Source of the DNA: Zhengitettix transpicula
Taxonomy: Eukaryota; Arthropoda; Insecta; Orthoptera; Tetrigidae
Length of the DNA: 64,000 nucleotides
NCBI GenBank assembly: GCA_037074705.1
Contig: CM073591.1
Span: forward strand, 5,758,087-5,822,086
Direction: 5' to 3'
The notes below the pieces were generated by a model. That model made no database searches. It saw nothing but the letters and a program-made list of their open reading frames with translations, and was not told the DNA's origin. Of the stretch, positions 1 through 12,134 are shown one piece after another. Position numbers and translations under genes: made by a program. Positions within the stretch are counted from its first letter, which is position 1, and each line of letters opens with the position of its first letter.

Positions 1-2193
1 CAGGTCTGAGGATTGGCTGCAGTTTTACGACTTGCCCACGTCGGTCGGGGCTGAATATGTTTAATATTTGGCTGTTTCAGGTTCTCACCTATTTGAGGTG
101 GCGCGTCGACGTTCGAGAAAGGGTTCCCCGTAGTTTAGGCATGTGGGAGGGTTAAAGTCGCATTTGGCTCAAGTCTCCTCCTATTCGGCAGCTTTAATTC
201 TTATCGGATACTTTGTTTTGTACTACGTCACGAATTGGAATGCATTAACAAGGGGACTGGCAGCAACGTTCGCCGTTTCATAATTTAGATTATGGAAATG
301 AAATTTGTGTTTTGTGCGTTATTCCAGTTCTTTACTCCTTGTTTTGAGGCTGAATATCGGTGGTTTGTCTTTAATATGCGTGTTTGGGCAAACGTTCATT
401 TGCATAGCCGCAAAGTCGGGTTCATGGAGGTTGATGGTTTGGGATGTGGATCATGGTAAATAATGTCAGCTTCACTCACGGTTACTTCCGCAGTCTCGGG
501 ATCCGCCATCGCCTGTGCCATCGGCGTGGCCTCAGGAATCTTCACCACTGCATCCAGCTGCAGCCTTCAGCAGTGACCAGCTGCTCCAACGTGGCCGTTC
601 TACAGCTGAAAACGTTGAAAGTTCATAAAGAATGTATCATTTTGGTGCGACATGCAGTAAACCTTAAGTCTAATTATCAGTATCTATGATTTTCCTCACA
701 CCTGAAACAAGTATTACTCAAGAAAGAACACAATTCCGAGTGTAACACTTATTATATCAAAGTATTTGCTCTCGAATCTCAGTGCTTTGGGGTCAATAAG
801 TACGTTTGTTTAAAATTATTTGTATATTTATAGTATTGATACATAATGACGTAATCCCGTGGCTAGAGACAGCCTGGGGACAATGAGCGTCCGCTAGCGT
901 CTAATGATCAAATAAGTACAGGAAAAAAAATCAATTACAAGACAACTGCTCAGCGTTCACGAACCAATTAGCACTATTTATGAATCGTCGGGGCAAAGGT
1001 TTATATGACACAAATAAATACAGTTTATCAGTTCAAATAAGAGGCTAATCACAATCAATGTTCACTCAGAGAGTTACGCTGCTTATCTGCATTAAAGTAA
1101 AATTCTCTTAGGGGTTTCTATTTATCGTTCAAGTGTGAGGAAGAAACACAATCAATATTCATTCACGAGGTTATGTCAATTTACGTAAAATACGATTATT
1201 TCAAAACAGAAGTTTGCACTATTTCGTATCTATGTAGATATTTAGGAGACCTTCTTTGCCCTGTCATGAGTTTAGTTCCATGATAATCGATTTAATCTTG
1301 GTCCACCAGTGTGCGAGAAATTTTCCGCCTTCTCACTCGCCTTTACGAGGTGACGCTTATTTGTTAGTTTATCATCCAGTTCAACCCTCAGATAGATTGA
1401 CGAGATGCCAATTACTAGGCTGACCTGCTCAAGATGACCTCTGCTTCCAGTAAGCTGAAGGCCTACGGACAACATCCATTACGATTTCGTCAAAAATCTT
1501 CGAGACGACAGCAACAGACGGAGACGCAATAAAACAAGAAGAAACCAACAGCCCTCACCGATTCACCCAACCTACTGTTCAGTGCATCAGTGATTCAAAT
1601 ACACAACATTTTTTGAGATCAAGAAATTCCACCATGTGCAAGAATCACAAAGCAGAAGACAAGTGCCACCTGCAACTTCAGTCACTGACAATAGCATTTC
1701 CCCATTTACCTCCCCAAATAGATTTCACTTTTACTGGGACACCACTAGAGGAATACGACCATGTTTTGTTGCGATGTTGAACAACGCGGAGTGTGACGAA
1801 GGTTCTCTTCCGGCAGTCAGACGAATGGGAGTCAAATCCGATCCTCAACTAACGGTACAGAATCTCCCATTCATCTGTCCACTGGGAGAACGACTCAGGT
1901 ACATCAAAACACGTCCTCTTGTTATCTTCTTCACGTGGTTGCAGAGTTCTTTCTACCGACGATGTCGATGTCTGGTCACAGTTAAAGGTTTCTAAATATT
2001 CAGCTCAAGGACGTCCATTCCTCGTTCCGTCACAAGAAACAACTGCTCTATAATTCCTGATCACATGTGACGTGATGTATTTAATATGAATTACTTTGTC
2101 ATGTTTCGATTCTGTTGGAGTAATTTTCCAGCATCTGCAGTCAACCTGGGATCTGTCCATGGCACTGGCCGTAACAACATTCACACACTGTTT
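1..2193. repeat. Large repeated unit U, copy 1 (left end outside the window)
   Basis: This segment is repeated, with roughly 5-15% difference by eye, near 9949-12134, 17552-19690 and 38158-40310. Shared landmarks are the start (gaggattggctgcagtttta), a block near 1210-1480, and one near 1630-2190. The block at 1272-1475 keeps the same 67-codon minus-strand frame in three copies, beginning MLSVGLQLTG. The block near 1760-2050 reads on the minus strand as degenerate Arg/His/Glu-rich repeats. No known family is recognised. It may be a decayed gene family with flanking DNA or an unclassified repeat. In the other copies an acidic frame starting MSENYD lies just before this segment on the minus strand; here that part would be left of base 1. 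Confidence 0.7.
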
Positions 2194-2840
2194 ATAATCC
2201 CCAAAGATACTCCCAAGAAACCACCGTCCGTCTTCATCAATAATACAGAAAATATCAACGTAATGCTGCAACCAATGAAATCCATCTGTACTTCACCCTT
2301 TACTTACATCACGCTGGATCAAAACCTCAAACTAAAGACTAGCACCAACCATATTTTAGAAACGCCACAACCAATCTGCTAAATAGCAACGCCGAATTTT
2401 ACACTTTTCAAAAAAACCAGAGAGGAACCTCCGCGTAGATTTGAGAAGCAAACATTTAAACGCCGACCAAAACTTAATCATCTCAGAAATGAAGGAACTG
2501 CGATACTCCCCTGCACAACTCCTTCCAGTAAGACACAGCATCACCAAAATTGACCTTCCCCTATTCTTTCTCGACCCCAAGAACCACACGATGTATTACT
2601 ATATCATTGTTAAACCTCCCAAACCCAAAAAAAACATCCCAGTGTCTCTGATGCCAGAACTTTGGCCATACAATAAAATACTGCTTTAATCCCCTCCGCT
2701 GCAATTTGTAAAACACCAGGAACAACATCACCTCAGCCCACAATTTCTTCCCTCTACAACACAAACTACACAAACCAACTCTGGGCCTACATCCTACGCC
2801 AATATCGTCAAACAAACTCGCCCCGCCTGGACCCCATCAA
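2194..2840 (+). pseudogene. LINE J ORF1 (gag-like) remnant with CCHC zinc knuckle
   Basis: The protein would bind the element's RNA. The frame at 2194-2380 has KKPPSVFI followed by a typical ORF1-like stretch. The frame at 2441-2640 contains TKIDLPLFFLDP and a run of Lys/Pro just before the knuckle. The zinc knuckle is seen at 2643-2684 as C-x2-C-x4-H-x4-C, but its second spacer residue is a TGA stop. A second knuckle-like stretch follows with its cysteines partly lost. Frames shift between segments, so no functional product is possible. The layout matches Jockey-type ORF1 proteins. The start of the gene is missing, either by 5' truncation or decay. Confidence 0.75.
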
Positions 2841-3016
2841 GTCCCGCAACTAAGACATGTTGACTCGCCTTTACTAAATAACCTACTCTACTCCCTGTGC
2901 TCGAAAATAGACAACCTCATCTCAATCGTCACACTTTTAATCCAATTCCTAACCACATTAATCCCCAAGGTAATGGACACTCAAAAATGACACATACACC
3001 CCCACATTACCTTACC

Positions 3017-5400
3017 ATGAGTACTTGGAATGGCCTCTGAGCTACCAATAAATACCCAGAAATTAACCTTTTCCTACAAAAATACAACATCGATCTCCTG
3101 CTATTAACCAAAACCAAACTCATCACTACTCTGCCTTACAACATCTCTAACTATAAAACCTACAGAGCCACCATCCCAGATCCTCCAGGAAAGGCTGTTC
3201 TGCTATTCTAATCAAAACATCTATAAACCTTACATATCCCTCCCAGATCTGCAACTAACACGAATAACACTAACATCCACATTAGCATCTTCTCATTCCA
3301 CTCTCCTCCTGCGTCTCTCCCTACATAAGAGGAGGAAATTACAACGATAAACACCCCAACTTCGGATCCAGAACTTCCAATACCAGAGGTAAAGACCTCA
3401 ACCACATCCTCTACAAACTTCATATCAAAATAATACATCCTACTGAACCACCTTACTACCCAGACAGCCTCAAATCACCAGACATACTAGACTTGTTCAT
3501 CTGCAACACAACCAATCAATACCTTTCCAATCCACAAATACTGCACGAACTCAGTTCCGATCACTTACGAGTAATAGCACAACCAAACCTATCCCTTCTT
3601 CCCAATAGCACCAACAACACATTCACTAACTGAATCCTCTTCTCTCAAATAATATCAAAACTAACAATCCTCAATATATCCCACTGAAGACGCCCTCAGA
3701 CATAGACGCAGCCCTAAATCATCTACAATCTATTATCCTCACTTCTGACAAATCACTGGTTAAAAAATAAATACCTGACCAAAAGGAAAACTGACATCCT
3801 TCACACACAAAAAAGACAACCAATGGTTCACCAACCTCTCACAATAGGCGAACTTATTCACCCAACTATTGACCAAACTATTTTCCTCTTACACCAATGA
3901 CCACCACACCATAGCAAAAAGACTCATTCAACCCTTACAATTATCCCCCTCCCTTAACTTTTCATCTTTTCCCAAAACAAAATCTCAATACTAAACTAAA
4001 AACTAAGTCTCCCTAGCAGATTGAAAAACAAAGATTCCCCGGGACTCGACCACGTCACCAACCGCCATCTAAAACTTTTATTAAAACACAATAATGCTGA
4101 TCATCTATATCTTCATTGCCATTCCAAGAACCACCTACTACCCAACCAAATGGAAACATGCCACCGTAATCACGTTACCAAAACAAAACTAACCAAAATT
4201 CATCCCTGAAAATTACCGACCATTAAGTCTCCTTTTTTCAATTTTCAAACTATTTGAAAAATTACTTCCCCGTCATCCAATCAACCAACTCTCCTTCCTA
4301 GTTCCCGACACACAATATGGTTTTCGCCCAAAACATTCCTGCTGCTCCCACTCCAACTTCATATACAACACCTTCGAACAAGCAAATCCAGCACCACCAC
4401 TTTTATAGACATTGAAACATTTAGACAATATTCATCGCCCTTCCCTTCTCACAAAAATCAAAGATTACCTAAACGACCCCCACTATGGAAAACTACTCTA
4501 CTGCCTTTTGAACAGAAACTTCTCCGTCACATCTCAGCCCAACCCAATCGCTGCAGGAGTTCCTCAAGGAAGCGTTATTGGCCCCTTCCTATAGAACATC
4601 CCACCACTTGCACAATCTTCTTCGCAGAGGACATTGCCATCTTCTTCCTAACCTCCTCTGTCACCTCCAATATCCAACCTCTTGAGTCAGCGCTCAGCCA
4701 CCTAGAACACTGGTCCAAACAATTGGGAATCAGCATAAATCCCACCAAATCAGTAACCGTCCCATTCACACTATCCAAAAATACTCCTCCGCACATCCCC
4801 CTCTATCTAAACAACGCCGAAATACCCACATAAACAGCGACCACCTACCTAGGACTCCTCTTCGATTCAAAACTCTCCACATTAAACTCCTCCTCTCCAA
4901 AATCAACCTTAAATTAAAACTCTATATTCTCTCCTAAGCAGAAAAGCCGCACTCAACATCAGAACAAAACCCCTAGAATATCTTTCCATAATACAACCCA
5001 CCTTGTCGTACGCCTCATCCATATGGGGAGCAACAGCCAAAACCCATTTAGCCAAAATCCAAACATAACAAAATATAATCCTTCGCCCCATCACTAACTC
5101 TTCCTGGTAACTCAGAAATTCCATTATCCACCTCGACATTAAAGTTCCCCAAGTTAACTCCTTAATCACCAAATGCGTAACCTCATTAATCAAGACCGCT
5201 TTCAACCATCCTAACACCAGGATCCAGCAATTCCATAGCAATTCTAACCCACCGCTACACACACGTCGTCTCATAATAAAACACATCTTTCCCCCAGAAC
5301 ATTATAGTAGCCTCTTAACCTACCCCATTTCACACCAGCAGACCCCAACCACTCATTCCATCCAACTCATCAAAATCAACTTCACCAGTGAACCCTCATA
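3017..5400 (+). pseudogene. LINE J ORF2 (endonuclease and reverse transcriptase) remnant
   Basis: The intact protein would nick DNA and reverse-transcribe the element's RNA. The endonuclease start is visible as MSTWNGL, then NIDLLLLTKTKL, where active enzymes have a catalytic Glu-Thr ('ET') and this copy has KTK. The RT region from 4021 shows SPGLDHVTNRHL, a frameshifted motif A (DIE then DNIHRPSLLTKI, about 4410-4460), and motif B AAGVPQGSVIGPFL (about 4550-4591). The catalytic FADD box reads FAED at 4621-4632. The same D-to-E change occurs in the second copy, so it predates the duplication or is a family trait. The C-terminal part includes a YASSIWG-like stretch near 5010. Many in-frame stops show it is dead. 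Confidence 0.85.
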
Positions 5401-5410
5401 GCCCTACAAT

Positions 5411-7890
5411 CTAATTTTATTATTATTATTATTGTTTATTGAGGTTTACAATGGTCACGTCGACATCTTGGTCATTGACGACCCGTATGTTAGTACAATA
5501 GATTACGTAGGTTTACTATTTACATACATCAATATTCACAACATTATTACCGATTTGGTTTCTATATTTTTTCACTTTATGAGGTCCATGGCATCTCTCG
5601 TTGAGGTACTGAGGACTGAGGTGTGCTCTTCTGATGTCGTTACTTGTGCTGAAATGGGGAATAGTTTAGTAGTTGGTTGACTGCAGTCTTCACTTATTGG
5701 CGGAGGGCTGTTGTTTAGGAGGTGGCCGCGTGGTCCTTGATACTGTCACTTGCTGTTTGCGGTTGAATTTAGAATTTGTTTTTAGGTTGTGAAATTCATT
5801 GATATTTTTGTGGGTGTCACTTCCTTCATTTTTTAAAATTCCCTGTTCCACTTCCATTTTTTTTGTTATTTATTTGATACCATATTTGATTGAGATCGCT
5901 GGTTGGGCTTGCTTCAGATTGTGGTGTTTGAGCGTTTTGAATCTTCAAGGAAGGAGGTTTGCCTATAAGTGGTGTTATGTTGCTGTTGATTATGGGGTTG
6001 CTCCAAGTAAGGCTGTGCTTGTGCCCATGAAGTCTCTTCCTTACTGTAAGGTTGGTCCTTGGGCTTCGACTAGATGGGGAATGTCCTGAAGACTGCCGTG
6101 GCAATTCGAAGGGCGGTGTTGTGGATCGTGTCCAGTTTATGAAGCGACTTTTTGTTTGCTAATTACTGTCGTAGGCAGGCGATCTTATTAGAACTTTGTA
6201 CGTAGGTATTATTGGATGTATATATATGACACTGGTCTTTGATACAGATAAATTATAACCTGTTTTTTGTGATCACTCATTTAGGGCTTGTTGCATGTTG
6301 AGTTGAGTATCATCTTTATTTTGCATAATATTACGAATTTATAACAAGTGGGGGGAGGGATTTGGTAATCTGCATCGTCTATTGCTAGTAACAATAAAAT
6401 GGGGCTGAGCCTTGAGGAACACCGTTTTCTATTTGATAAGGATTTGAGATGAGACCATTGATTTTTATTTTGATTCTACGATTTGCAGTAAAGTTTCTTA
6501 GAAACTGAAGCATGTTTCGCATTAATATCAACTTATTCATTACATGGCGAATCCGAACCGTGTCGAAGGCCTTCTTTCCATAATTTGTGGAAGCAGTTTG
6601 TGGTCCAGATCTTGTTGAAGATTCTTGTCATTGTTTCTCGTCCCTGTTGAGGTAAATTATTTTTCAGGAGGTTTGTAATGAAGTCTGGTCCTGCAGCCGA
6701 GTCTAGGATATTTTCAATTAGTTCATTTAGAATTCCATTTTTGGAGTTATCTGGAGTGGGCAGTGGTAGTGAGTCTAGATCTTGTTTGTATTTGAAGAAG
6801 CATTTAGTGAAGTTGCTAGAAGCGGAGTTGGTTGCGTCCGCTAATTCTTGGTAGGTTGTAATTGCTTCTTAGTTGGAGTTTATGAGGTAGCTAATTCTGA
6901 TGATGTTGTAATTTCCTTGTGCAGCTTTTGCAGGCGTCTTGAATGTCTTTGTTGTGGCTTAGACCGGCTACTTTGTTTATCCAATGCGGTCTACTGCGTT
7001 CTTGTGTTGTGACAATTGAAATCGCATAGGAGTTTATATGGTTGAGGCAGTTGATTTATGATACTTGTTATTTCCTTTAGAGCAAAGTTGTGGCTGTGTG
7101 GCAGGTAAGTATAACAGTCTGCAGGGGCCTAGGTGGTTGCTGCTGTGGCCTCAATGTTTGTGTTTCTTCTGCTTCCAGACAGACTTTTGGCATATATAGC
7201 TACTCCCCTACTCGCGTGGGGTGGTTTTTTACAAACTTAAAGTAGCAATCGAATCCTTTTAGGGTACTTTGCTTTTGGTTTCTAAAGCTAGTCTCTTGTA
7301 GGCAGATGATGGATGGGAGGTAACTATTTTCGAGTAGATGTAAACTTTGCAGTCTTGTGTGCAAACCATTTAATTTCCGCTGTAAGATCTTCGTAGGGCT
7401 TTTCATTTGGACGTTGGGTTTTCTCTGAGGTTCCGGATTCTGAGCCCTCGTGGTATAACTGTCTTTTCATTTTATTTTTAAGTCTGGAAATGCGGATTTT
7501 GATTGATCTTTCCGTGATGTACTTTGGTTAACTAAACAAGTAGGGAATCAATGTCCTTGGTGTAGTCTAAGGCACTATTTGTGGGGTTCTTTCCCCTGTC
7601 CGTATTTATCAAAAGGATCTTGAATTTCTGGTAATTTAATGGAAATTGATTGGATTTTTTATATGAAGTATATCACGGTTTCCAAAGCTTCATTTATTAG
7701 GTTATGGGATTCCAATGCTGGTGTAGATTTTGTTTATTTCTGAGGGGCATATTTTCCCTTATTTCCGCCGTTTTCATTATTTGATAGAGTGGAGAGCGTT
7801 TCGGAATGTTTTGTTACATTTGATGATACCCTTTTCTTTGCTGATGGTTTGAAGGGGATTTCATTATTTCACTAGTAATTACTGTAGTTT
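5411..7890 (-). mobile_element. Non-LTR retrotransposon (LINE K), minus strand, dead
   Basis: Read on the minus strand, an ORF1/ORF2 junction lies at about 7890-7400. The endonuclease begins at 7406-7200 (MKSPTKILQRKLNGLHTR, then IICLQETS, the conserved E-T of this nuclease family). RT motif A reads KAFDTVRIRHVM at about 6575-6540 and motif B reads GVPQGSA at about 6422-6402. After motif B an in-frame TAG and TAA interrupt the frame. The 3' end carries a short (AAT)n run on the minus strand (about 5435-5411), as in I-type elements. It lies tail to tail with LINE J copy 1. Stops and indels make it non-functional. Confidence 0.8.
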
Positions 7891-7904
7891 CAGTATCTCT
7901 TTCC

Positions 7905-9125
7905 CCAATTAACAATGAAACGGAATAGAAACTTTCTTTACCAACGTAAACATTGTGACAACGATATCCACATTAAAAAATAGAACATATCCAGGCATTG
8001 GCCAAATAAACACCAATCACTTTACCCATAAAAGCACCAGTCATACTAACTGTAGAAACCTCCAAAATCACCACTAACTGGACGATTTCAACGATATTAC
8101 GAACCAAACAAACAAAAAGCCAACCTCAGGATTACAGACCAATCAGTTTCCATCAATACTTACAAAATTCTAAGATAAACTACTTTTACCACAACTGAAA
8201 AGCCGAATGTCACACTTAATCCCGAACCAACAATTTGATTCCGAAACAACCAATCAGGTCCTCAACTTCTTAACATAGTAACAGAATATTGAAAACACAG
8301 GTTCTTGGACTCTGAAAAAGCATTCGACAAGGTTCACCATCCCTCACTCCTCTTCAAATTAAAACCTCACTCTTCCACCCCCTACTTTAACCGTTCTTAC
8401 TTTGTCAAAAATCAAAACCATTTTCGCACAACATTCCCCAGTCACTCAGGGGTCCCTCCTTGCCCTACATGTATATTCTATTTGTACACATTATATCCCT
8501 CAAACTACCATATTGGCCACACTTTGCTAGTCCCGTGACTACGAATAGGCCAAAATACAACAGCAAGCTGCCATTAACCTTGTAGTCATATGAGCTAAAT
8601 ATCGGAGAATAATAGTAACCCTTAAAAAATAATCCATTCACGAACAATAACTACATTAACATAGCTCACATTCCAAACAACAAAACCATAAAGACTCCAT
8701 TAAAATCACACATGTTCCCAACGCACCAGTCACATTAAAAATCACCGTATCAAAATACTAAAACCATTAATTAATTCGAATTCACCTTTCAATGAAAAAT
8801 TTACTGTATATATCCCTTATTTCTCCATTATGGAAGTACAGCTGTAAAATTTGGGGTTCCAAAGCCAAAACACACGTCGACAAGATCCAAACATGTCAGA
8901 ATAAAATCCTTCGTCATATCACCAACTGTCCCTGGCACTTCTCCAATTCTCGCAACCATAGTGACCTCAATGTTCCATATATCAGCTAATCGATTGCCAA
9001 ATACACACTTGTTCAATATAAAGAAAGGCTTAAGTCACCCCAACCCGTTAATATCAACATCGCCCTTAACAAGAAACAGATCTAGAGACCAAATTAATAA
9101 TCAATATAACACATAAGTACAGGAG
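7905..9125 (+). mobile_element. Non-LTR retrotransposon fragment (LINE M), plus strand, dead
   Basis: RT motif A is clear at about 8305-8360 (DSEKAFDKVHHPSLLFKL). Motif B is broken, with GVPP at about 8450 instead of GVPQG. The region after the RT domain is seen at 8792-8990 (SPLWKYSCKIWG, then KIQTCQNKILRHI), the conserved tail of Jockey-like ORF2 proteins. The endonuclease is absent or unrecognisable, so the copy is 5' truncated. A (TA)n run at about 9139-9162 follows the 3' end. The motif A sequence differs from LINE J, so I treat it as a separate insertion. Confidence 0.75.
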
Positions 9126-9138
9126 GCGAAACCAGTTA

Positions 9139-9162
9139 TGTATATATATATATATATATATA
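9139..9162. repeat. (TA)n microsatellite
   Basis: A run of alternating T and A immediately downstream of LINE M. It may be an expanded target or tail sequence. Confidence 0.9.
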
Positions 9163-9549
9163 GTATAATACAACTCGTTGAATTATCGCCAATCCTGGAT
9201 TGTACAGTTTCCTGTAGTAAAAAATTCACCTAGCCGTGGCACATTCTTGCATCGTGGTAATGATGTCGGGATTTCCCATCCCCAGGACATCTACAACGAC
9301 GTATTCGTCGGAATACTTGAGATACTTTCAGCTTCAGCTAAATCTCATAGCGATAAACAATTCCTCAGTTCATTTATATCAATTACCATATTATTTCCTA
9401 TCATCATGTAGTAGACCAGGTTTTTACTACGCGCTAATGCAACTGCAGTGGATACAGATAATTTCGGTACGCTAATTAATCACAATTTGAAAGCGATCAT
9501 GTTCAAACTGTTGCTGTACTCTTTTATGAGTCATATAACAACTCCATGT

Positions 9550-12134
9550 ATGTAGATTTCACTTCAACCAGCAGACACGCAAATAGGCGTAGCAGACCGA
9601 TACTCAACTTTTGGTACAACGACGCCTATTCACGTCTCTGCCGGAAAAACTTTTCATGTTTTTAAGAGTTCTTCCTTATGACGATGGCGACGTCCGGACA
9701 CTATAAATCCTTTCTTAATATTCGTCTTAAGGTGACCATTCTCCTCATGGTCGCATACAACAATGGCTCTAAAATCATGATAACACGTGACGTGATGTTT
9801 TCGATTCTTAACAATTGATGTGAAGGTGGTGTCACTTTGAACCAGGTGCTGCCGCCGACATCGTACCCATCAAGGTCTTGATCTTCACAGCAGTTCTCGT
9901 CCACTTCCATCCCCGTATTCCAGGGACGGTCGTAGTTTTCCGACATGTCCAGGTTTGAGGATTGGCTGCAGTTTTACGACTTGCCCAGGTCGGGGCTGAA
10001 TATGTTTAATATTCGGCTGTTTCAGGTTCTCACCTATTTGAAGTGGTGCGTCGACATTCGAGAAAGGGTCCCCGTAGTTTAGACATGTGGGAGGTTTAAA
10101 GTCGCATTTGGCTCAAGTCTCCTCCTATTCGGCAGCTTTAATTCTTATCGGATACTTTGTATTGTGCTCCGTCACGAATTGGAGTGCATTAACAAGGGGA
10201 CTGGCAGCAACTTTCGTCGTTTCCAAATCCTGATCATAGAAATGGAATTGAGTTTTGTGCGTTATTCCACTCCTTTAATCCGTGTTTTAGGATGGATTTC
10301 CTTGGATTTGCGCATTTTGGGCAAAGGATTCCGAACATAGCCGCAAAGTCGGGTTCATGGAGGTTGATGGTTTGGGATGTGGATCATGCTAAGTAATGTC
10401 AGCTTCACTCACGGTTATTTCCGCAGTCTCGGGATCCGCCATCGCCTGTGCCATCGTCGTGGCCTCAGGAATCTTCACCACTGCATCGAGCTGCAGCCTT
10501 CAGCAGTGACCAGCTGCTCCAACGTGACCGTTCTCCAGCTGTAAACGTTGAAAGTTCATAAAGAATGAATCGTTTTGGTGCGACGTACAGTAAACCTTAA
10601 GTCTAATTATCAATATTTATGATTTTCCTCACACCTCAAACAAGTATTACTCAAGAAAGAACACAATTCCGAGTGTAACACTTATTATATCAAAGTATTT
10701 GCTCTCGAATCTCAGTGCTTTGGGGTCAATAAGTAGATTTCTTTAAAATTATTTGTATATTTATAGTATTCATACATAATAACGTAATCCTCGTGGCTGC
10801 AGACAGCAGGGGAACAAAGAGCGACCGCTGGTCTCTAATGATAAATTAAGTACATGAAAAGTAATCAATTACAAGACAACTGTTCAGCGTTCACGAACCA
10901 ATTAGCACAATAAATAAAACGATGAGGCAAAGGTTTATATGACACAAATAAATACAGTTTATCAGTTCAAATAAGAGGCAAATCACAATCAATGTTCATC
11001 AGAGAGTTACGCTGCTTATCTGCATTAAAATAAAATTCTCTTAGGGTAATACAGTTTTCTATTTATCGTTAAAGTGTGAGGAAGATACACAATCAACATT
11101 CATTCACGAGGTTATGTAAATTTACGTAAAATACGATTATTTCAAAACAGAATTTTGCACTATTTCGTATCTATGTAGATATTTAGGAGACCTTCTTTGC
11201 CCTGTCATGAGTTTAGTTACATGATAATCGATTTAATCTTGGTCCACCAGTGTAAGAGAAATTTTCCGCCTTCTCACTCGCCTTTACGAGGTGACGCTTA
11301 TTTGTTAGTTTATCATCCAGTTCAACCCTCAGATAGATTGACGAGATGTCAATTACTAGGCTGACCTGCTCAAGATGACCTCTGCTTCCAGTAAGCTGGA
11401 GGCCTACGGACAACATCCATTACTATTTCGTCAAAAATCTTCGAGACGACAGCAACAGACGAAGACGCAATAAAACAAGAAGAAACCAACAGCCCTCACC
11501 GATTCACCCAACTTACTGCTCAGTGCATCAGTGATTTAAATACACAACATTTTTTGAGATCAAGAAATTCCACCATCTGCAAGAATCACAAAGCAGAAGA
11601 CAAGTGCCACCTGCAACTTCAGTCACTGACAATAGCATTTCCCCATTTACCTCCCCAAATAGATTTCACTTTTACTGGGACACCACTAGAGGAATACGAC
11701 CATGTTTTGTTGCGATGTTGAACAACGCAGTGTGTGACGAAGGTTCTCTTCCGGCAGTCAGACGAATGGGAGGCAATGCCGATCCTCAACTACCGGTACA
11801 GAATCTCCCATTCATCTGTCCACTGGAAGAACGACTCAGGTACATCAAAAGACGTCCTCTTGTTATCTTCTTCACGTGGTTGCAGAGTTCTTTCTACCGA
11901 CGATGTCAATGTCTGGTCACAGTTAAACGTTTCTAAATATTCAGCTCAAGGACGTCCATTCCTCGTTACGTCACAAGAAACAACTGCTCTATAATTCCTG
12001 ATCACATGTGACGTGATGTATTTAATATGAATCACTTTGTCGTGTTTCGATTCTGTTGGAGTAATTTTCCAGCATCTGCAGTCAACCTGGGATCTGTCCA
12101 TGGCACTGGCCGTAACAACATTCACACACTGTTT
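9550..12134. repeat. Repeated unit U, copy 2
   Basis: This copy matches unit U copy 1 from 9949 onwards at a constant offset of about 9941-9949, including the conserved minus-strand frame at 11213-11416. It also keeps the part missing from copy 1: blocks near 9560-9760 and an acidic minus-strand frame at 9701-9946. It ends where LINE J begins. The 400 bases before it (about 9163-9550) show no recognisable feature. Confidence 0.7.
9701..9946 (-). pseudogene. Acidic unit-U reading frame (MSENYD type), unknown function
   Basis: An 81-codon frame starts MSENYDRPWNTGMEVDENCC and runs through EDQDLDGYDVGGSTWFK before diverging. The same N-terminal 35-40 residues occur at 17366-17548 and, interrupted by frameshifts, near 38040-38155. 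This conservation between diverged copies is higher than that of flanking DNA by eye. It looks like a first coding exon rich in acidic residues. After the shared part the copies differ: this one keeps TPPS and then fuses to a downstream block through an apparent deletion. I recognise no family. It could be an exon of a decayed multigene family or of an unclassified transposon. Confidence 0.4.

Larger units (their letters stand above)
2194..5412 (+). mobile_element. Jockey/I-type non-LTR retrotransposon (LINE J, copy 1), dead
   Basis: A LINE body sits inside unit U: U copies without it continue past the point where homology stops (2193). It reads on the plus strand as ORF1 remnant (2194-2840), endonuclease (about 3017-3640), reverse transcriptase (about 4020-4900) and a C-terminal region to about 5400. 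Stops and frameshifts are frequent in every domain. The 5' end appears truncated within ORF1. The 3' end abuts a minus-strand LINE whose (AAT)n tail lies at about 5411-5435. The whole element is duplicated at 12135-15565. Jockey and I elements are established non-LTR clades with this gag, endonuclease, reverse transcriptase order; I did not resolve the clade further. Confidence 0.85.
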
